Assembly: GCF_000321225.1 (NCBI RefSeq) | Contig: NW_004450267.1 | Span: forward strand, 4,778,711 to 4,842,710 | Length of the DNA: 64,000 bases | Reading direction: 5' to 3' | DNA from: Odobenus rosmarus divergens | Taxonomy: Eukaryota > Chordata > Mammalia > Carnivora > Odobenidae | Made by a program: the position numbers and the translations under genes | The notes under the pieces: model-generated | Told to the model about the DNA's origin: nothing | The model's database searches: none | What the model saw: the letters and a program-made list of their open reading frames with translations, nothing else | In this document: in pieces, positions 56,157 to 64,000 of the stretch | How the letters are laid out: each line of letters opens with the position of its first letter | Position numbering within the stretch: the stretch's first letter is position 1

Positions 56157-56324
56157 TTTTCTGATGCATAATGAGATCTTGATGAAGCTGAGAAAGAGAA
56201 GAGAAAGCAAAGTTACACTTCTATCCTAAAAATAAGGTCATAAAGATATAATCATGGCAATATAAGCTGCAAAATTCAAAGAAAAAGAAGAGCATATGAA
56301 ATTCAATTTAGACTATCAGACACA

Positions 56325-56700
56325 GGGGCGCCTGGGTGGCTTAGTCGGTTAAGCGACTGCCTTCAGCTGGGGTCATGATCCCTGCGATCGAACCCCATGT
56401 TGGGCTCCCTGCTCAGTAAGGAGTCCGCCTCTCCCTCCCCACTGCTTGCTCTCTCTCTTGAATAAAAAAAAAAAATTTTTTTTAAAGATTTCATTAATTT
56501 ATTTGACAGAGAGAGACACAGCGAGAGAAGGAACACAAGCAGGGGCAGTGGGAGAGGGAGAAGTAGGCTTCCCGCCGAGCAGGGAGCCCGATGCGGGGCT
56601 CGATCCCAGGACCCTGGGATCATGACCTGAGCCGAAGATCAACAACTGAGCCACCCAGGCACCCTTCAAATAAATAAAATTTAAAAAAAAATAAAATTAA
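56325..56700. repeat. Nested inverted SINEC pair
   Basis: A plus-strand SINEC (about 56325-56470) carries, in its tail, a minus-strand SINEC (about 56472-56665); the rest of the outer tail follows. The outer pair is flanked by agactatcagacaca on both sides (about 56309 and 56708). Confidence 0.9.
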
Positions 56701-56844
56701 AAATAACAGACTATCAGACACAATGAAAGCCTTACCTGATTAAGGTTTTCCCCATAGTGAAAACTGGAAGACATGAATACACTCACATGACCCCATTTGG
56801 TATAGCTGCCTCTGACAGAAATAAATTTTAAGAATCATTTCTAG

Positions 56845-57039
56845 GGGCGCCTGGGTGGCTCAGTCATTAAGCATCTGCCTTCGGCTCAGGTCTTGATCTC
56901 AGGGTCCTGGGATTGAGCCCCGCATGGGGCTCCCTGTTCTACAGGAAGCCTGCTTCTCCCTCTCCCACTCCCCCTGCTTGTGTTCCCTCTCTCGCTGTGT
57001 CTCTCTCTGTCAAATAAATAAAATCTTAAAAAAAAAAAA
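56845..57039 (+). repeat. SINEC
   Basis: Flanked by aagaatcatttcta on both sides. Confidence 0.95.
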
Positions 57040-57044
57040 AAGAA

Positions 57045-57479
57045 TCATTTCTATCAGTTTCTGATGGAGCAGACAGGGTGGGGAAGCAGAAGAGAATCTT
57101 TAAGTGTTGACACTGCTCCTCATAAGCTAAGTGACTTTAACCAAGTCACCCAAATTCTGTGCTCTCATTTGTAAATTGAGGGATAGGAAGGGAGGGGGAA
57201 CCACATACCATTTAAGACTGATTCCATATTGAAACACTTTGTTCCATACATCAAATTTTAAAAAGGGCAGGTACTTTTTGCTGTAAATAGACATCCAGAG
57301 GCAGATATTCAATAAATACATGCAACAGCAGTATTTCAAGAGGGAGACCAGCCTCCTCTTTGTCAGTTAGTCAAAAACTTTGACTATGCAGGGATGAGAG
57401 TCTATCAGGCGCTTTCATGCAGTTAGGGTTCCCGCTCTCAAGTGAATGTTAAGTAAAAAAAAAAAAAACACACACGTGT

Positions 57480-57513
<34 letters not shown>

Positions 57514-57720
57514 GAACTCTGGTAACACACTTATTAGGAATGGTAGATGAAAAGGACAGTCAAAACCAAACAGGATTTCCCCTCAGATTTAATAAGATCT
57601 AGTTATTACTGAAGGCTCTTCAGTGAAGAAAGAAAGGTGCCAGCCCCTAGAGATGGGACAGAAGAAATACTAGACTATGAATCAAAAAACCAGTACTCTA
57701 ATTTCAGCTTGCTAATAACT
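57045..57720. other. Intronic, no gene recognised; (CA)n inside
   Basis: Single-copy-looking sequence with a (CA)n microsatellite at about 57467-57511. Confidence 0.6.
57467..57511. repeat. (CA)n microsatellite
   Basis: About 14 uninterrupted CA units preceded by an interrupted run. Confidence 0.95.
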
Positions 57721-57721
57721 T

Positions 57722-57900
57722 TAAGATTTTATTTATTTGTCAGAGAGAGAGAGAGAGACAGAGCACGAGCAGGAGGAGCGGAAAGAGGGAAAAGCAGGCT
57801 CCCCACTGAGCAGGGAGCCTGATGCAGGACTCCATCCGTCCTGGAATCATGACCTGAGCCGAAGGCAGACGCTTAACCGACTCAGCCAGCCAGGCGTCCC
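57722..57900 (-). repeat. SINEC
   Basis: Flanked by agcttgctaataactt / agcttgctgataactt. Confidence 0.94.
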
Positions 57901-57938
57901 TAAGCTTGCTGATAACTTATTAAGAAAAGTTGTATTAC

Positions 57939-58145
57939 GGGACGCCTGAGTGGCTGAGTCGTTAAGCGTCTGCCTTCGGCTCAGGTCATGATCCCAGGGC
58001 CCTGGGATCGAGCCCCGCATCAGGCTCCCAGCTTGGCGTGAAGCCTGCCTCTCCCTCTCCCACTCCCCCTGCTTGTGTTCCCTCTCTGTCTCTCTCTCTG
58101 TCAAATAAATAATAAAAATTAAAAAAAAAAAAGGAAGAAAGAAAG
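57939..58145 (+). repeat. SINEC
   Basis: Opposite orientation to the SINEC 40 bp to its left; tail drifts into (gaaa)n. Confidence 0.94.
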
Positions 58146-58189
58146 AAAAGTATTACCTTTCTGTACATCAGTTTTCTCTGGGGGGAAAA

Positions 58190-58535
58190 AAGGACTGAGC
58201 ACATGTTTACCTCCATTCCCTCTCCAAATCCCAATAAGATGACAGAAATGGGATTTTAAGAAAGGCAAAAACTCTCAAGGACAAAGAAATCTAAAAAGGA
58301 CACTAGAACAATACAATTTTGAAAGAAGAAAGCACACAGTTGAGTGATCACAGACTTACAGGAGGCCAAAAAAGTGAAAAATCTAAGCCAGCAGTAGGGG
58401 AAGCCCAGAAGCAAGTCACAGGACCTCAGAAACGCTCAGGAACTAGAAGCAACAATACCCATGAAGGGCAAAATAAGAAGGGAGCTCAAAAAGGAAGGAC
58501 TGGTTTAAAGTCTGATTAAGAAGCAGATAGACCCC
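58190..58535 (+). repeat. Probable L1M 5' region
   Basis: Purine-rich sequence of the kind found in old L1 5' UTRs; weak assignment. Confidence 0.35.
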
Positions 58536-58731
58536 GGGCGCCTGGGTGGCTCAGTCGTTAAGCGACTGCCTTCGGCTCAGGTCATGATCCTGGAGTCCCT
58601 GGATCGAGTCCTGCATCGGGCTCCCTGCTCAGCAGGGAGTCTGCTTCTCCCTCTGACCCTCTTACCTCTCGTGCTCCTCTCATTCTCTCTCTCTCAAATA
58701 AATAAATAAAATCTTAAAAAAAAAAAAAAAA
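58536..58731 (+). repeat. SINEC
   Basis: Flanked by aagcagatagacccc / aagcagttagacccc; long A tail. Confidence 0.95.
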
Positions 58732-58734
58732 AAA

Positions 58735-59430
58735 AGCAGTTAGACCCCAAGATGCGCATTCTCCTTACAGTCAAAAGTTTTACTTTCTGGGGAGGATGAA
58801 CCAGGATAGTCAGGCACATCATGCACAACTGAGGGCAGGAGTACAACAGGATATATGACTTTATACAGTGAATTCCCTCCCCAGCCCCTTTCCCCAATTA
58901 GATCCCAGAAAAAAGGTTTATAGCCCCAAGGGGGAGATCAGCCGTGGGGGACAGCAGATACTGATATTTGGGGATGCCTCAACTAAACAGGCCTGCACAA
59001 TTACTCTACAGTGTACCCCAAAGTTTGAAGCAGTGAGACCCCAAATCCCTCCCCCAACTCCACATAGCAAGTAACTGCCCTTTCACTACCCAATTCTGGA
59101 AGTTTAGTCTTCAGAAAGAGTAAAACTGAAGCTCTGCAGCCAGGGGTATCTCAGGCATAATATGAAGATGGAATTATACACTGAATATATGAACCCCAAC
59201 ACTTTCCCACTCACATCTCAGAACCCTGGTAGTTTGTCTTATCCATCCAAGTAGGAGATTAGAAGATTCTTCTCTGGAGAATCTGATTAGTCCACAAGAC
59301 AATACATAAATACAGATATCCCCCCAAAATGGCCCAGGATGGCCCAAAGTACACCCAAAGCTGACAAGTCCCACGACATGCTCACAATTTCCAAGCAATC
59401 TCTTAATGGTTGTTCTTTAAAATAACAGGA
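58735..59430 (+). repeat. Probable L1M 5' region
   Basis: Continues the flank of the preceding SINE; 'attagatcccagaaaa' resembles an L1 5' UTR. Family uncertain. Small ORFs here are not supported. Confidence 0.35.
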
Positions 59431-59437
59431 TAACCAG

Positions 59438-59628
59438 GGACGCCTGGGTGGCTCAGTCGGTTAAGCAACTGCCTTCGGCTCCAGTCGTGATCCCAAGGTC
59501 CTGGGACTGAGTCCCACATCGGGTTCCTTGCTCAGCAGGGAGTGTGCTTCTCCCTCTGCCTGCTGCTCCCCCTGCTTATGCCCCCTCTCTCTCTCTCTGG
59601 CAAATAAATAAAATCTTAAAAAAAAAAA
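59438..59628 (+). repeat. SINEC
   Basis: Flanked by aacaggataacca on both sides. Confidence 0.95.
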
Positions 59629-59739
59629 AACAGGATAACCAAGATTCACCAGATTTCTAAGGCTTGAAAAGTGGACCAAAACAAACAGATCATAATAAGT
59701 TTTTGCTTTTTTTAGAGTAGTCAACTTGAAAAAACTAAG

Positions 59740-59930
59740 GGGGGGAGGGGAGTTATTGTTTAATGGGTACAGAGTTTCAGTTTAAGATGAAAAAGGTTCT
59801 GAAGATGGACTGTTGGCCATGGTTGCACAACAATGTGAATGTATTTAATGCCACTGAACTAAAATATGATACCATACCTAAAAATGATCAAAATGGCAAA
59901 TGTTATGCTACCTATATTTACCTATACACT
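59740..59930 (+). repeat. L1M 3' UTR fragment
   Basis: 'acagagtttcagtttaag...gatgaaaaaggttctgaag' and 'ggttgcacaacaatgtgaat' match the common L1MA/L1MB-type 3' UTR. Confidence 0.65.
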
Positions 59931-60108
59931 AAAAAGATAAGATGGAAGAAAAAAACTAACACTATCTACAAAGAAAAAAGAATACATCCACTGGGAGGGA
60001 AAGAAAAGAATAGGCTGTTATATTTTTTAAGGAACAATCAAAAACAATAAGGGACCTTGGAAATGTAAAATAGCAGAATTAAAAACCTCAATAGAGAGTA
60101 AAGGGCTG

Positions 60109-60900
60109 GGGCGCCTGGGTGGCTCAGTTGATTAAGCATCCTTTTTCAGGGTGCCTGGGTGGCTCAGTCGTTAAGCGTCTGCCTTCAGCTCGGGTCATGG
60201 TCCTGGGGTCCTGGGGTCCTGGGATCGAGTCCCACATCGGGCTCCCTGCTCAGCGGGAGGCCTGCTTCTCCCTCTCCTGCTCCCCCTGCTTGTGTTCCTG
60301 CTCTCGCTGTCTCTCTGTCAAATAAATAAAATCTTAAAAAAAAAAAAAAAATCCTTTTCAGCTCAGGTCATGATCTCAGAGTCATGGGATCAAGCCCCAT
60401 GTCAGGGTTTGTCCCTCTCCCTCTGCTCCTCCCCCAGCTCTCTCTCTCAAATAAATAAATCTTTTTTTTTTTTTTTTTTTTTTAAGGTGGGGAGGGTGCC
60501 TGGGTGACTGTCAGTTGGGCAACCAACTTGATTTTGGTTCAGGTCATGATCTCAGGGTGGTGAAATCGAGCCCCACATCGGGCTCCGTGCTCAACGGGGA
60601 ATCTGCTTGAGGTTCTTTCTCTCCCTCTCTCTCTGCTCCTGCCCACACCCCTGCATGTACTCTCTCTCTAAAAAAAATAAATCTTTTTTTTTTCTTAATT
60701 TTATTTATTTGACAGAGAGAGAGACAGTGAGAGAGGGCACACAAGCAGGGGGAGTGGGAGAGGGAGAAGCTGGCTTCCCGCCGAGCAGGGAGTCCAACAC
60801 GGGGCTCGATCCCAGGACCCTGAGATCATAACCTGAGCTGAAGGCAGACACTTAACAACTGAGCCACCCAGACGCCCCTAAAAAAATAAAGCTTAAAACA
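60109..60900. repeat. Cluster of four nested SINECs
   Basis: An outer plus-strand SINE (60109-60465) is split by a younger plus-strand SINEC (about 60150-60349, flank atccttttt). Then a third plus-strand SINE (about 60488-60688) carries a minus-strand SINEC (about 60688-60878) in its tail. Confidence 0.88.
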
Positions 60901-60904
60901 AAAC

Positions 60905-61665
60905 AGAACAGAACAAAAAAAGCTTGATGGAAAAATGGGGAAAAGACAGGAGACAATTCACAAATAAAAGATTTTTAAACAGCCCTTAGACGAGAAAAGA
61001 TGTTCAACTTCACTCAAAAAAAAATGGGCAAAGGGTGGGGTTGGGGAGTTGCCCAAAATGGGTGGAGGAGGTCCAAAAGGTACAAACTTCTAGTTATAAA
61101 GTCAGTCAGTCATGGAAATGTAATGTACAGCCGGGTGACTATAGTTAATAATGCTGTATGTATATTTGAAAGTTGCTAAAAGTAAATCTTAAAAATTCTC
61201 ATCACAAGAAAAAAGACTTGATTACCATGTATGGTGGTGAATGTTAACTAGACTTACTTATAGTGATGATTTTGCAATGTATACAAATACCAAGTCATGT
61301 TTTACAACTGAAATGGATATGATACTATATGTTAACTATACCTCAATAAAAACACTGGCAAAAATTATGACAACACATTCTGTTGGTGGCAGAAATGAAA
61401 CTTTCATACTTCGCTGGTAGGAATACAAACTAATAAAATCCTTTTGGAAGGGAATTTGGTAATATCTAACAAAACCAGGCAAGTATTTACCTTCTAATCC
61501 AGCAACCCCATTTTTAGTAATTTATCCTTAATATACACCTCCAATAATAATGAAAATACACAATACAAGGTTATTTACTGCAACACTGTAATTGCAAAAT
61601 ACTGAAAACCTTAAAGGACAGTAGCTGAATAAAGTATGCTTCTTCCACACAGTGAGTGAAGCTAT
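60905..61665 (+). repeat. Old L1M with a second L1 3' end inside
   Basis: Flanks (60905-61025 and 61355-61665) read as ORF2 ('ggcagaaatgaaactttcat', 'ttggtaatatctaa'). The middle (about 61030-61350) is an L1MA/L1MB-like 3' UTR ending 'actatacctcaataaaaac'. Confidence 0.65.
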
Positions 61666-61679
61666 AAAAGAAAAAGATA

Positions 61680-61775
61680 GGGGCATCCGGTTGACTCAGT
61701 TGGTAGAGCACCCAACTCTTAATCTTGGGGTTGTGAGTTCAAGCCTCACGTTGGGTGTAAAGATTACTTAAAAAA
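61680..61775 (+). repeat. Old short tRNA-like SINE
   Basis: 'gactcagttggtagagcacc' and 'tgtgagttcaagcct' are tRNA A- and B-box regions. Confidence 0.83.
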
Positions 61776-61849
61776 ATTTTAGGAACTCCATGAACTAATA
61801 TGGAATGATTTCCAGGTTAGGTGAAAAAAAAGTTCAAATCAGTATCAGT

Positions 61850-62560
61850 AGTGTGCCACCATGACGGTAACACACAGACACCAACTGCAAGCTCAGGGAG
61901 TTCACAAAACCGTCAGGTTTGATAATTTGCCAGAAGGACTCACGGAACCCACTGAAAACTATTATATTCATAGTTATGGCTTATTAAAGCTGAAGAATAT
62001 GGATTAAAATCAGCCAAGTGGAGAAGCACATAGGGCCTAATCAAGAGAAGTCACAAGTGTGGAGCTTCCAGTTGTCCTCTTACCATGGAGCCAGGACAGC
62101 TTTACCCTCCTGATATCAGTGTGTGACAATACTGCCAGCCAGGAAGGCTCACCTGAGCCTTGATATCCAGAATTTCTATTGGGGGTTTTTAGGCATAAAT
62201 GATTGCTCACATGACTGAGCTCGGTCTTTCAGCCCCTCTGGAGATCCACTGATGCCAAAGTCATTACCCTAAATCATACCGTTGGTCTTTCTGGGATGGC
62301 CAACCCCCATCCTAAATCATGCTGTCTGTTAGATTGTTGATGTCCAAAGCCCCCACGCAAATTCTGTTAGGCTGTTGGTGATCCAAGGCCCCCAGGCAAA
62401 TACAGACATTCCAATCAGGGATGACAGTCCAAGGGCTGAGAGATTACCTCCCAGAAGCCAAAGACAAAGGATTTCTCTTGGGGCAAAGTTAAATTCTTTA
62501 CCAAGCAGCCACCTTTCATAAAAGAAAAACTAAGAAAATAAACATGTATCTGCCCTTTTG
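61850..62560 (-). repeat. Possible old LTR remnant (antisense)
   Basis: 'gataatttgccagaaggactcacgg' and 'cagcccctctggag' resemble an antisense endogenous LTR common in mammals. Family not assigned; no viral gene seen. Confidence 0.4.
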
Positions 62561-62984
62561 TGACCCCCCCCAAAGGACAAAATAAAAATATAAATATGAG
62601 GAGCATAAACCAGAAACTAATGAGAATAGTAACCTATAGGGCATGGTAGATGTGAATGGGATGAAAAAAATGAGGAACAGGAAAATGGTAGAGGGATGAG
62701 AGAAGCATGGCACTTCTCTAAATATGCCTGTTTGAAAAGTTCTGACTTTCACAACCATGTTAATCCTTTATATACTTTAAAAATATACAAATAAAATTAA
62801 AATCAACCAGAATGCAAGAGGAATCCAAAATGAAATACAAATAACAAATGAACCTAACTGTATGACAAATAGATAACCTAACTACACTGAAAAAAAGTAG
62901 AGGAGGGAAAAATTAGCCAAATTTTAGAAAACATTTTGACTGTACAGGACTAGAATCAAAAGGACTGTATACAAATACTGTCCT

Positions 62985-63165
62985 TTACGGGTGCCTCAGT
63001 TGGTTAAGCATCTGCCTTCAGCTAGGGTCATGATCCCAGAACCCTGGGATCGAGCCCCGAGTCAGGTTCCCTGCTCAGCGGGGAGCCTGCTTCTCCCTCT
63101 CCCACTCCCTCTGCTTGTGCTCTGTCAAATAAATAAATAAATAAAATCTTATAAATGAATAAATA
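62985..63165 (+). repeat. SINEC, internally shortened 5' end
   Basis: Lacks the usual 'cctgggtgg' and reads gggtgcctcagttgg; tail runs into a GATA microsatellite. Confidence 0.88.
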
Positions 63166-63169
63166 AATA

Positions 63170-63173
63170 ATAA

Positions 63174-63214
<41 letters not shown>

Positions 63215-63232
63215 CAGATGATAGATAGAAGA
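63170..63232. repeat. (GATA)n microsatellite
   Basis: About 12 GATA units with one interruption, continuous with the (aaat)n tail of the SINE at 62985-63165. Confidence 0.95.
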
Positions 63233-63234
63233 AC

Positions 63235-64000
63235 AACTAGAACATAAAGAGAACTAGCCCTACAACACTGTTAGAAGGTAGGGGAGTTGCTGGGACTTTC
63301 TCAGAGCTGAAGGGACTAGCACGTGCCAGTTTATAATCCTCCCTCCACCTTGATGGCATGGATGGGGTCAGGGTCTGGGTGTTCTAACTGGCTTACTGCC
63401 TCACTGAGCCCCGGGCTTCTGGCCTACACCAGCCCCAGCCATCCCACCAGAGCACCCTCTGTGCTGAAAGCACCGAGACTGCACCAGCCATGCCCACCTC
63501 AGTTTTAGCTGCCCTGCCTGGGTACTCTATGCACAAACAACCCCAGGACTCCCCTGGCCTATACCCACATCAGCTTCAGCTGTCCTGCCAGAGGCCCCTC
63601 TGTGCAAAAAGCCTCAGGACCATCCCAGGCAAGCCCACTTCAGCTCTGGCCATGCCACCAGGGCAGCCCCAGTACAGAACGCACCACAGGCCCCGGGCCA
63701 CACCAACCACAGCTCCAGACAGTCAGCAAGTCACCAGGCAAATACAGTCTACACAGGGAACACCATATTCAAGACTATTCTTTCAAGTTTACAAGTAGCT
63801 GTTCTGCCCAATTCGTAGAAGCAAACACAGGAAGTCAAGCAAAATGAGATGGGGGAATATGCTCCAAGCAAAAGAACAAGACAAAAGCTCAAAAAAAGAA
63901 CTAAATGAAACAGAGATAAGCAAATGTTTGATAAGAGTTGAAAGTAATTCTCTTAAAGATGTTCAATGGACTGGAGAGAAGAGTGAAAGAACTCAGTGAA
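63235..64000 (+). repeat. L1M 5' UTR with tandem G+C-rich units
   Basis: About four 65-72-bp units (63404-63720) with the recurring pattern 'cacc...cagc...gcc(c)tgcc' are followed by the purine-rich stretch that normally precedes L1 ORF1. Open frames at 63323-63847 result from these repeats. Confidence 0.65.

Larger units (their letters stand above)
56188..64000 (-). other. SENP5: SENP5 intron 1 (partial)
   Basis: Lies upstream of the first coding exon; exon 1 is beyond the window. It is almost entirely repeats (individual entries). No splice-supported coding sequence seen. Confidence 0.85.

Noticed and set aside
56157..56210. Upstream in-frame Met (56210) for SENP5
   Set aside because: Lies mostly before the exon's splice acceptor (exon starts at 56187), so it is intronic.
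63323..63847. Pro/Gln-rich ORFs at the right edge
   Set aside because: Arise from tandem units of an L1 5' UTR.

Overview
This is vertebrate nuclear DNA from a caniform carnivore. About fifty tRNA-derived carnivore SINEs (SINEC) occur on both strands. Their young form has the 'gatcgagccccgcatcgggctcc' type of middle and a CT-rich 3' half. The typical young dog SINE and the cat SINE forms are both absent, so an arctoid (bear, panda, seal or mustelid) is the most likely source; the species cannot be fixed. The gene order equals human 3q29 in reverse: PIGZ (+), NCBP2AS2 (-), NCBP2 (+), SENP5 (-). One assembly gap (Ns) lies at 38236-38580.

Layout. 1-10750: upstream flank of PIGZ. It holds a candidate exon pair (377-502 and 1006 onward), a roughly 200-bp inverted repeat (2612-3410), old L1 pieces with a TOMM22 processed pseudogene beside them (4565-5325), and several SINEs. 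10754-14860: PIGZ, two coding exons, 561 aa. 14861-19079: PIGZ 3' flank. 19080-19688: CpG-rich bidirectional promoter with NCBP2AS2 (99 aa) on the minus strand and NCBP2 exon 1 on the plus strand. 19611-26918: NCBP2, four coding exons, 156 aa; its second intron has the hallmarks of a U12-type intron. 26919-31612: tail-to-tail 3' UTR zone with no young SINE. 31613-56187: SENP5, nine coding exons, 753 aa, with the complete protease triad. Its introns hold a nearly full-length Tigger1 DNA transposon (42059-44808), a U6 snRNA/L1 chimeric retrocopy with perfect target-site duplications (47730-48309) and an RPS24 processed pseudogene (49583-50079). 56188-64000: SENP5 intron 1, packed with nested SINEs and L1 fragments.

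The genes act in unrelated housekeeping processes: PIGZ adds a fourth mannose to GPI anchors in the ER; NCBP2 is the m7G-cap-binding subunit of the nuclear cap-binding complex; NCBP2AS2 encodes a small, probably mitochondrial, protein; SENP5 is a SUMO protease. All four have intact reading frames and consistent splice sites. No bacterial, phage or CRISPR features are present. I found no undescribed multi-gene system. The most unusual signals are the U12-type intron, the U6/L1 chimera with a doubled L1 3' end, the PIGZ N- and C-terminal changes, and the unexplained exon pair at the left edge. Repeat family names were assigned from memory of consensus sequences, without a database search.
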